A stretch of DNA of 64,000 bases from Chryseobacterium antibioticum (GCF_012927325.1 NZ_JABBGI010000022.1:1-64000); one strand, 5' to 3'. Shown: positions 25,300 through 35,124, numbered from the stretch's first letter. Numbers and translations: made by a program. The notes: a model not told the origin generated them from the letters alone.

Positions 25300-25961
25300 C
25301 TTAATTTGAATTCAGGGCCTGTCGATAATCAATTGAAAGAATGTTGACCGTTATACCTTTTGGGTAGAAAAAATGATGAAATTTCAGGGATAATTTTATT
25401 TATAGTCTTGTTTTTGTTTTGACTCCTTAAAAGAGCTTTGACGGAATAGGAGTACTATATAACAATGAATATTTCTTTAACTGTTACAATCAAATTGTTC
25501 ATTTTTTTACCTTTTCAAGAACAGTATCTAAAACGGCAGGCATAGATTCCTTCAGGAGTTATGATAAACCGGTATGGGAAATGGCTGTCAAATACTGAAA
25601 CAAAAAATAATGGAAAGGTAAAGTTGAATATAGAAAATGAGTAGGAAAAAGTTCAGTTAAGCAGAGTTATCTTCTGAATAGGAAGCTTTCTTAGAAAATA
25701 TGACTTAAGCTGAAGCCAGATTTAGATTTCTTAGTATTTAAATATTTCTGATAAATCTGTTTTTTGGTTAAAAAAATGCATTGTTTTTTGCAGTTTGTGG
25801 TCAGTATTTATTAAAATTCCGAATTTTGATATGGTTTAAATTATTATAAAGCAAACATTTTCAGGGATTTAGCATTATTTCGTCTTTTTGTGTATTGTAC
25901 AGGTGATTCACTTCAGTCTATCTTTGTGGGAGAATTTTAAGTTCTAAAAACCACAAATGAA
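25300..25961. promoter_or_regulatory. Long gene-free region ending in the C1q operon promoter
   Basis: Over 650 bp with no supported gene on either strand; only ORFs of under 30 codons were noticed. At its end, TTG (25895-25897), 21 bp and TATCTTTG (25919-25926) form a good flavobacterial promoter for the three secreted proteins that follow. Confidence 0.55.
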
Positions 25962-26822
25962 ATGAAAAAAATAAACACATTGATGAAGAGTGTAGTGGCT
26001 GGAGGATGCTTTTTGATGAATTTCGCAAACGCACAAGTTGGCATTAATACATCAAATCCTCAAGCTGTCCTGCATGCCGATGGTGCTAAGGATAATCCCG
26101 CCGCCGGAATTCCAACTGCCGCTCAGGCAGCCAATGATGCAGTGTTCACCGCTAACGGAGAAATAGGAGTGGGAACGCTTACCCCCGCAGTAAAAATAGA
26201 CGCACGCTCTGCTAATAATTCAGACAATTCTATTGGAGTAGGTGAGACTACTCAGACGGCAGCTGTAGCGGGATCAGGAGCGATGAGGTACAATCCGCTG
26301 AATGGAGGAAAAATGCAGTATTCAGACGGCGTTGTATGGCAGGATCTGATTTCTTCCCCCACAAAAGCGGTCGTAGTCGCTAATATCCAGGCTGCTAATT
26401 TTGCCGTTAAAATCCCTTATCAGGTCTCTACCGGAATCGCTGGATGGACGGAAATTTCTGATCCTACCGCCAACTTTACCCCCGGAACAGGAATCTTTAC
26501 AGCCCCTAGAACCGGTGTTTACTTAGTTTCCTTTACCTACGATTTTGTTAGAATTCCTATTGTTTCAGGATATTTTTCCGAAGCCAGATACGTTGTGAAT
26601 GGAAGCAGCATTGTTAAAAAATGCGTAAAATCTTTTTCGAATACCTCAAAACAGGCACAGGTTGCGGGTTCATGCGTTGCAGGAGTTCAGCTCAATAAAG
26701 GAGATACTTTTCAGCCCCATATTTACCAGTCGGTATACAACGGAAGCTTAAGTCTCCGTACCGATACAACACCTGCAAGTAATGAGTACGGTTTTGTGAA
26801 TCTTTCCATTGTAGAACAATAA
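25962..26822 (+). CDS. Secreted C1q-like domain protein, paralogue 1
   Basis: 286 residues. The signal peptide ends in FANAQ and is followed by VGINTSNPQAVLHADG, the typical start of a common flavobacterial secreted family. The middle has the 'MRYNPLNGGKMQYSDGVVWQDL' stretch of that family. The C-terminal about 130 residues look like a C1q/TNF-type jelly roll: 'FTAPRTGVYLVSFTYDF', conserved Cys residues and 'FVNLSIVEQ' at the end. First of three tandem paralogues, 10 bp before the next. It is probably surface exposed; binding partner unknown. Confidence 0.75.
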   Translation: MKKINTLMKSVVAGGCFLMNFANAQVGINTSNPQAVLHADGAKDNPAAGIPTAAQAANDAVFTANGEIGVGTLTPAVKIDARSANNSDNSIGVGETTQTAAVAGSGAMRYNPLNGGKMQYSDGVVWQDLISSPTKAVVVANIQAANFAVKIPYQVSTGIAGWTEISDPTANFTPGTGIFTAPRTGVYLVSFTYDFVRIPIVSGYFSEARYVVNGSSIVKKCVKSFSNTSKQAQVAGSCVAGVQLNKGDTFQPHIYQSVYNGSLSLRTDTTPASNEYGFVNLSIVEQ

Positions 26823-26832
26823 CACACTTGAT

Positions 26833-27645
26833 ATGAAAAAAAGATTAGCAATTGCTTTAATGATCGGCGCAGGTCTGTTGATTAAAGCACAGGTCGGAAT
26901 CAATATGTCCGCTCCTCAAGCAATTCTCCATGTAGATGGACAGAAAAACACAGCTCCAGCAGTTCCTGCCAGCTATTATGATGACGTGGTTGTGACTTCT
27001 TTAGGAAATATGGGGGTTGGGACAAAATCACCCAAAACAAGACTGGATATGAGGTCTGATGACCGTCAGAATGCTATAGGTATCGGTGGAACAGCGCAGA
27101 CGGCCTCTGCAGCAAAAGCCGGGGCGTTGAGGTACAACTCAGGAACTCAGGACCTGAGCTACTCCAACGGGACTGTATGGACTGCACTGGCACACAAAGC
27201 GCCCAACGATTTTGTGGATGCTGAAAACCCTTCGAAACAGAGCTTCACCAGCGGAACACAGACTATAGTGACAAACTGGACGAAAAAAACAGACGTTAAT
27301 GGAAGCTTTAATGCTGCAACGGGAATTTTTGTGGCATCAAAAACCGGTGTCTATATCGTTTCTTTCACATTTTCTTTGGCTTCAGGTACTATTGCCAACG
27401 ATTCTCGTTACGAAACCCTGATCCAAACCAATTCCGCATCCTCAGCAACCAATAAGGTTTTCAAATGTGTAGGAAGTTACCCGGGAACGAATGGACTTTC
27501 CAATCGTGTTGCCGGAAACTGTTCCGGAATTTTTAACCTGACTCAGGGTGATAATATTACCGTAAACCTGAATCAGGCTTTAGGTACATCAAAAACACTG
27601 GATGCGGATGCCACACTGACTTCTTTAAGTATTTTCGGATTATAA
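26833..27645 (+). CDS. Secreted C1q-like domain protein, paralogue 2
   Basis: 270 residues with signal peptide (to IKAQ) and the same architecture: VGINMSAPQAILHVDG, a middle 'ALRYNSGTQDLSYSNGTVW', and a C-terminal jelly-roll region with 'FVASKTGVYIVSFTFSL' and Cys residues in 'KVFKCVGSYPG' and 'VAGNCSGIF'. The identity to its neighbours is only partial, so this is an old duplication. The last residues (TSLSIFGL) differ from the NLTIAEQ-type ending of the other two. Confidence 0.75.
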   Translation: MKKRLAIALMIGAGLLIKAQVGINMSAPQAILHVDGQKNTAPAVPASYYDDVVVTSLGNMGVGTKSPKTRLDMRSDDRQNAIGIGGTAQTASAAKAGALRYNSGTQDLSYSNGTVWTALAHKAPNDFVDAENPSKQSFTSGTQTIVTNWTKKTDVNGSFNAATGIFVASKTGVYIVSFTFSLASGTIANDSRYETLIQTNSASSATNKVFKCVGSYPGTNGLSNRVAGNCSGIFNLTQGDNITVNLNQALGTSKTLDADATLTSLSIFGL

Positions 27646-27653
27646 AAACAGCA

Positions 27654-28565
27654 ATGATGAAAAAAAATTTTGTATTAATTATCTTAGCCTTAAGTTTCAA
27701 CGTTGCATTTTCGCAAGTCGGAATCAATACCCCGAATCCAAGAGGAATTCTTCACACGGACGGGCAAAAAGATAATCCCACATCAGGATCTTCATTTACT
27801 CCGGCCCAGCAGATGAATGACGTTCTGATAACCAGTACCGGAAGAATAGGAGTAGGAACTATTAATCCTGCAGTAAAAGTAGATGCCAGAAATTCCGGAA
27901 ACGGAGCCATAGGTTTTGGAACTTCTTCCCTGACAGCTTCAACAGCCGATGAAGGTGCGGTCCGCTACAATACCGGGATGGAATATTCTAATGGAAATGA
28001 GTGGCTTCCCCTTCTTACTGCCCAGCCAACCGTCAATAAAGTCATTGTCATCGCTGCCAAAACAGACAACACCGTAAAACTGTTGAATCCTTCTGCATTG
28101 GTCACTACAGGATTACAAAACAGGGCGAGTAATTATCTGGTAGGTTGGACAAAAGCTTTTGAAAGCAATTCGGGAAATACCTTTAATGCTTCGACAGGAA
28201 TTTTTACAGCCCCTCGAAATGGAGTGTACGTGGCCTCTTTCACGACAGACCTGGCTCCTCTTGCCATCAATTATACGGTAGATCCATTAAATCCGATTCA
28301 GATAGAAGCGATCTGGCAGCTATATGACAACACAACAGGCGTTTTTGCCACTAATATTGTCAACACCGTAAAATGTGTGAATACCATGTCTTCAAACAGC
28401 AACGGAAATATTGATGCCGGAAGCAACTGTACAGCTTCTTTTTATATGACGACCGGGCAGCGTTTAATGCCTTATATCTGGTTCAATCTGAATGGTTTAA
28501 ATACAGCAGGGTTTTCACTAAACAATACCGGAGGATATAATAACCTGACGATAGCAGAACAATAA
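27654..28565 (+). CDS. Secreted C1q-like domain protein, paralogue 3
   Basis: 303 residues with signal peptide (to AFSQ), the VGINTPNPRGILHTDG start, 'AVRYNTGMEYSNGNEW' in the middle, and the jelly-roll signature 'FTAPRNGVYVASFTTDL' with Cys residues in 'VKCVNTMSS' and 'GSNCTASF'. It starts 8 bp after the previous stop, so all three genes form one operon. Confidence 0.75.
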   Translation: MMKKNFVLIILALSFNVAFSQVGINTPNPRGILHTDGQKDNPTSGSSFTPAQQMNDVLITSTGRIGVGTINPAVKVDARNSGNGAIGFGTSSLTASTADEGAVRYNTGMEYSNGNEWLPLLTAQPTVNKVIVIAAKTDNTVKLLNPSALVTTGLQNRASNYLVGWTKAFESNSGNTFNASTGIFTAPRNGVYVASFTTDLAPLAINYTVDPLNPIQIEAIWQLYDNTTGVFATNIVNTVKCVNTMSSNSNGNIDAGSNCTASFYMTTGQRLMPYIWFNLNGLNTAGFSLNNTGGYNNLTIAEQ

Positions 28566-28612
28566 AGTAAGCTGAGTTTGGGATAAGATATTTCAGTTTT
28601 TTTAATAGGTAA

Positions 28613-28757
28613 GGAAGCTTGAGGCTGGAAGAGAGAAGTTATTGAGACGCTAAAGACAACTATAAATCATTTTATTGATTTTTTTAATACAACACCATCA
28701 AACTTTACAATAAATCCAATAATAACTTCTCTCTTCCAGCTTTCAGGCCCTCAATTT
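28613..28757. repeat. Inverted-repeat element between genes
   Basis: A perfect 20-bp arm (28624-28643) returns inverted at 28721-28740, with looser outer complementarity (TTGAG near 28619 and CTCAA near 28752). The 77-bp centre is AT-rich and not coding. It could end the C1q operon and the TPR-AraC gene, but the lack of a compact loop suggests a small mobile or REP-like element. Confidence 0.6.
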
Positions 28758-28779
28758 TCTTAACCTGAACTTAAATTAA

Positions 28780-30330
28780 TTAAGAAATTTCCTCAAGTGC
28801 TTTGATGAAAGCAGAAGGATGCATTCCTGTAATTTTTTTAAATTCAAGGGAGAAAGCGCTGTGGGAAGAGTATCCTGTGATTTCTGCAAGGTGATTGATC
28901 TTGTATTTACGGTATTGGGGCTCTTTTTTCAGTTGATCAACGATGTGGTTGATTCTCAGATGATTGATGTATTGGTTGAAATTGAAATTTTTATGCTTCC
29001 TGATTACCGCAGATAGGTACTTGGTATTCACATTCAATGTGTTGGATAAATTGTACCGTGAAATATTTTTATTATTAAACTCGAGATGTTCTTCAAAAGC
29101 TTTTAAGCCTGTCAAAATATGTTCTTCTGCTTCAGGGGAAATTTTAATATCTGCAGGAATGTTGTTCCCAGATGGGGCCTCAGTTTCCTGTGGATCTTCT
29201 TCATAGGCAGCCGGAGTGATCCCTTGCTGGTAAATCTGGGCTACCGTTTTTTTATGTTTTTTTCTTAGGTTGATGATGTTATATACAACTACTCCCAAAA
29301 CAAGAAGCAGAATCATACAGGTGGCAATCAGTCCTTTTGAAAGGCTATGGCTTTTGATGAGTTGCTGGTCAAAATTTTCCTCTTTTTGGTTAAGGGTTTT
29401 ATTAACAGCCATTTTCTGATTATAGGCGATACTGTCCTTTAATTCAAGGTTTTCCAGTTTGTATTTCCGGACATTTGTAGGGTCTCCCAATTTTTTATAA
29501 GCTTCCTCAAGGCTTTTGGTAATTTCTATTTTCTTTTCATTAAAACCATATTGATCTGCGATTTTTAAAGATTTCTGATAATATAAGACCGCACTGTCCG
29601 GTTTATTCTGCTGCGAATACGAGAAGCCTATATCATGAAGAATATTGGATCTCAGATAATGATTATCATTCCCAACTAGTGCAAGTGCTTTCACAAAAAA
29701 AGACTTGGCTTCATCAAATTTCTTTAATTCAGACAAATTATAGCCCAGGTTGGTGTATGCAGAAACCAACAGCTCATTCCGTCTCGAAATATTTTTGATC
29801 TGTTGAAATTCCCGGACTGCATTTTTAGAATAGGATTCCTTTTTTTTATATTCATTCTGATTGAAAAGAATTAAAAAAGAGTTGTAGATCATTCCTTTCA
29901 ACTCATGTCCTTCATCGGTATTTTCATTTTTTATTTCAGATAAACCTTTGTTCAGGCTTTCCGAAGCTTCCTTTAAAAGTCCCAGTTTTGCATATTGCGT
30001 TCCCTGCATTCTGTAAGCCAGTGCTTTTCCCGGTGCGTAATGGTTATCCGTAGAAATCTTCAGTGCCTTTTCTGCAAAATCGAGGGTGCCTTTAGCATCT
30101 GATTTCAAATAGCTGTTGAATGATTTCAGATAATAGGCTTTCGCCAGATAATTGGGCTGATTCTTTCTCTGAGCAGAATCTATAATGCTGTTCAGGACAA
30201 TTTCCGAACTATCCGGATTTTTGGAAGCCAGTGACCGCGCATATTTGTATTGCCCCTCAAAATCATAGTTTTGAGAGAATATAAGACCTGAGAAGATAAG
30301 GAAGAGAAAGAATGAGATTTTTTTCTCCAT
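28780..30330 (-). CDS. TPR transmembrane regulator with AraC-type DNA-binding domain
   Basis: 516 residues: signal or first helix (1-19), about six TPR-like repeats (30-320, for example 'AYTNLGYNLSELKKFDEAKSFF'), a transmembrane helix near 328-350 (GLIATCMILLLVLGVVVYNII) and a C-terminal AraC-type helix-turn-helix (about 405-510, with 'LAEITGYSSHSAFSLEFKKITGMHPSAF'). Such one-component sensors put the TPR part in the periplasm and the DNA-binding part in the cytoplasm. It is convergent with the C1q operon. The signal sensed is unknown. Confidence 0.88.
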   Translation of the reverse strand: MEKKISFFLFLIFSGLIFSQNYDFEGQYKYARSLASKNPDSSEIVLNSIIDSAQRKNQPNYLAKAYYLKSFNSYLKSDAKGTLDFAEKALKISTDNHYAPGKALAYRMQGTQYAKLGLLKEASESLNKGLSEIKNENTDEGHELKGMIYNSFLILFNQNEYKKKESYSKNAVREFQQIKNISRRNELLVSAYTNLGYNLSELKKFDEAKSFFVKALALVGNDNHYLRSNILHDIGFSYSQQNKPDSAVLYYQKSLKIADQYGFNEKKIEITKSLEEAYKKLGDPTNVRKYKLENLELKDSIAYNQKMAVNKTLNQKEENFDQQLIKSHSLSKGLIATCMILLLVLGVVVYNIINLRKKHKKTVAQIYQQGITPAAYEEDPQETEAPSGNNIPADIKISPEAEEHILTGLKAFEEHLEFNNKNISRYNLSNTLNVNTKYLSAVIRKHKNFNFNQYINHLRINHIVDQLKKEPQYRKYKINHLAEITGYSSHSAFSLEFKKITGMHPSAFIKALEEIS

Positions 30331-30345
30331 TTGTGTGTATTGTGT

Positions 30346-30957
30346 TTATTTTTTTTCGTACTTCCAGTTTCTGGATTTTCCTTCGGCTATCCATTCCAAA
30401 GATTGTTCCATTCTTTTATTTCTGGTCGCTTCGGTTTTAGCTTCAGTGATCCAGTTAATATACTCTTTCCTGAAAGACGGTGATCCTTTGCCAAAAATTT
30501 CCAAAGCTTTTTTATTTTTATTCAAAGCATTTTGAAAGTAATCCGGAATCTCGGTTTCTGTCTTAGTTGGCGGAGCTTTTTTCATGGTAACTCCCATATC
30601 AATAAGTTCCATCGCTTCTTTAATTGCTTTTTTTAGTTGAATCCTGGGTGGAAGATCTTCAATTTTTGTAATCTTTCCTAAGCTGAACATAGCGTTTTTT
30701 TCAATGCCACTGGTGATTTCCTGCATCGTCTTCATTTCCTTTTCCAGCCAGAATCCGAAGGTACAGTGCTGTTTGAAGGAAGCCATCGCACAGAGGATTT
30801 TTCCCTGGTACATAAAGTGTGGAAAACTCCACTTCATGGTTTCCTCAGCATCCGGACAGAATTCGTGGATAATTTCACGGATATAATGTAAAACAGGCTT
30901 GGCAAAATCCTGCGATTTCTCAATATAGGTGTCTATTTTCGGGCTGTATTTTTCCAT
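30346..30957 (-). CDS. YdeI/DUF1801-type protein
   Basis: 203 residues, cytoplasmic. The first half has the DUF1801 pattern ('VLHYIREIIHEFCPDAEETMKWSFPHFMYQGK', then 'CTFGFWLEKEM') and the C-terminal third has the YdeI-type 'PDYFQNALNKNKKALEIFGKGSPSFRKEYINWITEAK' block. Biochemical function is unknown; the YdeI family has been linked to peptide or surfactant resistance. It lies just downstream of the serine hydrolase gene (5 bp gap), so they form an operon. Confidence 0.82.
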   Translation of the reverse strand: MEKYSPKIDTYIEKSQDFAKPVLHYIREIIHEFCPDAEETMKWSFPHFMYQGKILCAMASFKQHCTFGFWLEKEMKTMQEITSGIEKNAMFSLGKITKIEDLPPRIQLKKAIKEAMELIDMGVTMKKAPPTKTETEIPDYFQNALNKNKKALEIFGKGSPSFRKEYINWITEAKTEATRNKRMEQSLEWIAEGKSRNWKYEKK

Positions 30958-30962
30958 ACGTT

Positions 30963-32096
30963 TTACTGGAATAATTTAACGGTTTCGTTAACAAGGAATT
31001 TTACCTGATCCGGTCTTCCTCGGTCGTTTTTAGGATTATTGCTGTAGCTTCCTGTTCTTACAATCACCATCTGATGCTCAGGAACCATAATGATGTACTG
31101 ACCCTGTAATCCGAGGAAATAATAATGTTTGATGGGATTGTCATGATTAATCCAAAGGCCCATTCCGTAAATCTCTTTAGATTTTTCAGTAGGTGTTCTC
31201 ATCTGTTCAATAAAATCAAGATTGAGAATTTGCTGTTCTCCCATCTTTCCGTCATCTAGAAACAGCTGTCCAAGTTTCGCATAATCTCTCGCATTGGAGT
31301 GGATGCAGCAATACGTTTTCTCCATTCCATGATTGTCGGTGCTCCATGAGGCGTTCTGTTCCATGCCCATTGGAATCCAGAATTTTTCGGATAAATAGCT
31401 TGCTAATGTTTGGTTCAAAGCCTTTTTTAAAGCAAATCCGAGAAGCTGTGTAGATCCGCTCTGGTATTCATACCGGGTGCCGGGTTCTTCTTTAAATCTT
31501 CTTGAAAACACGACTTTTATGAGATTTCTGCCGTAATAGGCTTTCGCATTCGGAAGAAAAGGATTATTGTAATCTTCATCCCAGTCCAGTCCGCCTTCCA
31601 TTTGGGCTAAATTTTTGAGCGTCACCTCATTTCCGAATTGTTTTTCTTTAAATTCAGGGTAAAAGTCGGAGAGCTTTTCATCAATATTGTTAATGATACC
31701 TTCTTCCAAAGCTTTCCCCAAAAGCATTACCGTTACAGCTTTAGCCATAGAAAAAGAATTGCTTTGTGAAAGCTGATTATAGCTATCCCAATACTGCTCA
31801 TGAAGAATTTTCCTGTTTTTTATAACGACAAAAGCTGCTGTTTTGGAATGTTTTAAATCTTCAATCACATTTTCAGGCAGTTCCTTTTTGTTGTAGTCGG
31901 AATCTTCCGCCCACAGTTCAGGTTCCTCGGTAGCGATGAGGTTTCCGGGAAAGAGCTTCCCATCGTCGATATAAGCGCTTGACTTTCCTTTGAGATAGGT
32001 TTTGGAAATCCCACTGAATAAATAGTCGTATCCCAAAAGATAAACAGCGGCTACTCCTATGGCTGCTCCGCCTATTACGTATTTTAATGCCTTCAT
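30963..32096 (-). CDS. Serine hydrolase of the beta-lactamase/class C family
   Basis: 377 residues from the ATG at 32096, chosen because it begins directly before a hydrophobic N-terminal helix (YVIGGAAIGVAAVYLLGY); an upstream ATG would add 21 polar residues. The active-site SMAK motif (SFSMAKAVTV, S-x-x-K) and the second motif YQSGS (Y-x-S) are present. The family includes esterases, D-aminopeptidases and penicillin-binding-like enzymes; it is not an identified resistance enzyme. It is anchored to the membrane and faces the periplasm. Confidence 0.86.
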   Translation of the reverse strand: MKALKYVIGGAAIGVAAVYLLGYDYLFSGISKTYLKGKSSAYIDDGKLFPGNLIATEEPELWAEDSDYNKKELPENVIEDLKHSKTAAFVVIKNRKILHEQYWDSYNQLSQSNSFSMAKAVTVMLLGKALEEGIINNIDEKLSDFYPEFKEKQFGNEVTLKNLAQMEGGLDWDEDYNNPFLPNAKAYYGRNLIKVVFSRRFKEEPGTRYEYQSGSTQLLGFALKKALNQTLASYLSEKFWIPMGMEQNASWSTDNHGMEKTYCCIHSNARDYAKLGQLFLDDGKMGEQQILNLDFIEQMRTPTEKSKEIYGMGLWINHDNPIKHYYFLGLQGQYIIMVPEHQMVIVRTGSYSNNPKNDRGRPDQVKFLVNETVKLFQ

Positions 32097-32185
32097 ATGA
32101 TCATGAGTATCAGTCTCAAACAAATTTAAAGTAATTTTGATAAGAAAAGGAGAAAGCAACAGTAAATAAACTATTTTTGTGATTA

Positions 32186-33523
32186 TTGATGAAAAATATG
32201 ACCAGAAAACTCATTGTATTCGTGTTTTTCATTTTTTCAGTGATGGGAACCGCCCAGACCTATAAAATGATAGACACCGCAGACTATTTGCAGAGAAAAG
32301 AATTTTTAAAAAGTTTTGCCGGAAATAACGAAGGTTTTATAAAAAAATTAAGATCGCAGTATTCCGGGAAGACAGGTTCAGAACTGTCTAAAATTTATAA
32401 GGAATTCGGAACTGATTTTGAAAAACAGGTAAAAAACAAAGATTTTATTTTTAAATCTGAATTTGAAACCGAAATAAAAACACTCATCCAGCGTCTTAGA
32501 AAAAACAATCCTAAAGTCCCACAGGACCTGAAAATTTTGGTAGCAAGAGATAATACGCCCAATGCATACTGTCTTGCTGACGGTACTTTCGTGATCAATA
32601 TGGGATTATACAACTGGTTTAACAGTGAAGATCAGATTGCCGCAGTCATCACTCACGAATTGGGACATAAAATCGATGAACATTCACTGAAAACATTTTT
32701 AAGTATTATCGAACAGAATCAGCTGGATAAAATTGCTGTTCAGAATCTGAAGGAAACGACTGCGAGCCGTAGCCAGACTCAAAATAAGAAAGCATTCGAC
32801 ATTCTTAAAAACCGTGCTTATAAAAAAGGAGTTGAAAGAAGACAGCAGGAAATGAAGGCCGATTCACTAGGCTATATGATCTTTAAGAACAGTGATTTCA
32901 AGAAAAATGAATATATAAACGCACTTCAGCGGCTGCAGGATTTTGATACGATCTCACCCCGCGAACTGAAGATGGAAACTTATAAAAAACTTTTTGATCT
33001 TCCCAAACAGGCCTTCAATGAAAAGTGGATGAAAAAAGAAGATTTTTCGCTGTACAATTATAATTTTTACAAGGAAAAGCTGGATAAAGATTCCCTTGCC
33101 TCACATCCTGAGATGTCCAGAAGAATTGAAAAATTGAAAAAAACATTCCCGGAACTTAAAACTTCGGTGGAATCTGAAAAACCTTCTGATCCATTTACCA
33201 CATTAAAGAAAATGGCCCGAATGGAGATTCTTCCCAATTATTTTCACTCCGAAGATTATGGACTGGGCATTTATGCATCAATGCAGTTTTTGCAGGATGG
33301 GGAAGAGGAGAAGTACTACAAAGGCTGGCTGGGAAAATGTTTTTTGAAAATATATGAAGCCCGTAAAAACTACAATCTAAACCGTTATCTCGATAGAATA
33401 GAGCCTAAAAATCAGAGTGAAAGTTACCAGCAGTTCCTGAATTTCATGTGGAATCTGAGTCTGGACGATATTAAAAATATAGCAGACTTTTACCAAAGCA
33501 GTTACCAAATAAAAGAATCCTGA
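32186..33523 (+). CDS. M48 family zinc metallopeptidase
   Basis: 445 residues with an N-terminal signal peptide (VFVFFIFSVMGTAQ). The M48 core has the zinc motif HELGHKIDEH (HExxH) in the first third, followed by the downstream acidic ligand region 'RRQQEMKADSLGYMIF', the E-x-x-A/D pattern of the family. A start three bases later (MKNMTRK) is equally possible. It is probably a periplasmic protease for misfolded proteins. The stop codon lies inside the shared terminator hairpin. Confidence 0.88.
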   Translation: MMKNMTRKLIVFVFFIFSVMGTAQTYKMIDTADYLQRKEFLKSFAGNNEGFIKKLRSQYSGKTGSELSKIYKEFGTDFEKQVKNKDFIFKSEFETEIKTLIQRLRKNNPKVPQDLKILVARDNTPNAYCLADGTFVINMGLYNWFNSEDQIAAVITHELGHKIDEHSLKTFLSIIEQNQLDKIAVQNLKETTASRSQTQNKKAFDILKNRAYKKGVERRQQEMKADSLGYMIFKNSDFKKNEYINALQRLQDFDTISPRELKMETYKKLFDLPKQAFNEKWMKKEDFSLYNYNFYKEKLDKDSLASHPEMSRRIEKLKKTFPELKTSVESEKPSDPFTTLKKMARMEILPNYFHSEDYGLGIYASMQFLQDGEEEKYYKGWLGKCFLKIYEARKNYNLNRYLDRIEPKNQSESYQQFLNFMWNLSLDDIKNIADFYQSSYQIKES

Positions 33524-33540
33524 TAATACATCAGGATTCT
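33514..33540. terminator. Bidirectional terminator between convergent genes
   Basis: Arms AGAATCCTGA and TCAGGATTCT around a 7-base loop. The left arm overlaps the stop codon of the M48 gene. The second gene on the minus strand ends at 33548. T-rich sequence follows on the plus strand. Confidence 0.75.
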
Positions 33541-33547
33541 TCTCTTT

Positions 33548-35080
33548 CTAATAGTTCAGTTTTTCTAAACGAATCTTATTGAATTTTTCTTTTTCGTTGT
33601 ACTCGCGGAGAAGAATATACCCTTCTTTTCCAACGTATGGCGTTACGGCATAATTGTCTTTTTCAGAGATAGGAATGATTTCCTGCTTGAATTTTCCATC
33701 GATAACCGTATTGATGAAAAGGTTCCATTTTTTCTGCTTCGTTACTTCATCTTTCTGATAGTCGCGATAGAAGAAAACAACATCTTTTCCTCCGTTGAGG
33801 TATTGGGAGAAAAGATAATCACTGTTCACCCATTTTGTTTTTTCTTTCTCAAAAACCTTAACATTTTTGATTTTGAAATCTTTATCCGTATATACATACA
33901 CAAGGTCGGTGGTTTTAGGGGCATTGTATTGACCGGCCGGTTTGTACTTTTCAGAAAGGATTCCCACACTTCCGTCATTCATAAAGAACATATCTTTGGT
34001 TTGAAGCATATACCCGCTTTCTACCATGCCGTTGGCATTGATCTTTGGAAGATAGGATGCAAAATCCGGTTTGAAATTGATCTCTTTGGTATCTACCGTA
34101 AAATCAGATTTGTTCACCATCATTCTGGCGTAACCTATGAAATCATACTTTGCGAAATTTCTTCCCAGCAGAACGATTTTGTCGTCAAATGTTTTATCAT
34201 TATCAAGGCTGCTGTCATAGCCTAAAGAAAAACTGTCTATGAGGTCGATAGTAGTATCGGAAAGGCCTGTGATAGGTTTGTTGGCGGCTTCTTTTCCGGT
34301 TTTCATGTCGATTACAACCAAGCTGAAAGACTTTTTGTCGTCATCCGCCTTTTTCATGATACAGTACATGTATTTCTCATCCCTTTCCAGAACAGATAGG
34401 GTGGAGAAGACTTTTTTAGAACCGTCAGTATTATATTTATAGCGCCAAAGTTCCTTTTTATTATCGTCAAATTTAATGATGCTGTTGTTGTTCACATACT
34501 TTCCGTAGTCTTTATACTCTACGGCAAAATAGCCACCTTCCTTTACTTCTCCTACGGCAGAAACATAGTTGTAGCCTTTTTCCTTTTTCTCTTCGCGGTT
34601 TTCCTTACGTTGAGCTTTCCAGTTTTTAGGCTCATTGATCTCCTTGAAAGTACCATCCTCGAGATAATCGTAGTAAACCTTTCTTTTGATGGTATTGGTT
34701 TTCGGATCAATTACCATAGAAACCGGGGTAAAGATCTCTCTTGTTTTGACCAGAGAATAATCCATCATGGAAGGCCTTAAGATGATCTGCCCTTTAAAGT
34801 CAACATAACCACGGTAAGAACCGGCAGTAATATCTCCTTCAAACTCTTTATTGGCAACAGGGTTAAGGTTTTTATCCAGGATTACATATTCGAATTTTTT
34901 GGTCTTGTCGCCTGCCTTTCCGTAAGAATAAAGAGAGACATAGCCATAAAGATTATCTTTATCATCAAACAGGGCATTCATTCCCACATGGTCGCCGGCG
35001 GTAAGTGTTGTAAGGTCTTGGGTCTGGGAATAGGAAAAGGTTTGGAATAGTCCAAAGAGCACAAAATATATTTTTTTCAT
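33548..35080 (-). CDS. Secreted beta-rich hypothetical protein, paralogue A
   Basis: 510 residues with a signal peptide (to FSYSQ) and no membrane anchor. The sequence alternates short strands with 'DKNLNPV', 'DMKTGKE' and 'YTDKDFKIKN' turns, a pattern that suggests a beta-propeller. The family is not recognised. It is a paralogue of the next gene upstream: both start with a matching segment (LFGLFQT...SQTQDL) and end with EKFNKIRLE(K/R)LNY. Confidence 0.7.
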   Translation of the reverse strand: MKKIYFVLFGLFQTFSYSQTQDLTTLTAGDHVGMNALFDDKDNLYGYVSLYSYGKAGDKTKKFEYVILDKNLNPVANKEFEGDITAGSYRGYVDFKGQIILRPSMMDYSLVKTREIFTPVSMVIDPKTNTIKRKVYYDYLEDGTFKEINEPKNWKAQRKENREEKKEKGYNYVSAVGEVKEGGYFAVEYKDYGKYVNNNSIIKFDDNKKELWRYKYNTDGSKKVFSTLSVLERDEKYMYCIMKKADDDKKSFSLVVIDMKTGKEAANKPITGLSDTTIDLIDSFSLGYDSSLDNDKTFDDKIVLLGRNFAKYDFIGYARMMVNKSDFTVDTKEINFKPDFASYLPKINANGMVESGYMLQTKDMFFMNDGSVGILSEKYKPAGQYNAPKTTDLVYVYTDKDFKIKNVKVFEKEKTKWVNSDYLFSQYLNGGKDVVFFYRDYQKDEVTKQKKWNLFINTVIDGKFKQEIIPISEKDNYAVTPYVGKEGYILLREYNEKEKFNKIRLEKLNY

Positions 35081-35124
35081 GAATTAATTTTTTTTCTGAA
35101 AATAATAAATTAATTCGAATAATG

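Noticed and set aside
23423..25961. tRNA or small RNA genes in the long intergenic regions
   Set aside because: No cloverleaf-like series of arms or conserved TTCGAATCC-type stretch was found, and no strong stand-alone hairpin with a T tract.
30963..32096. Beta-lactamase resistance gene
   Set aside because: The SxxK and YxS motifs only place it in the large serine hydrolase family; it has a membrane anchor and none of the features that mark a known resistance enzyme.
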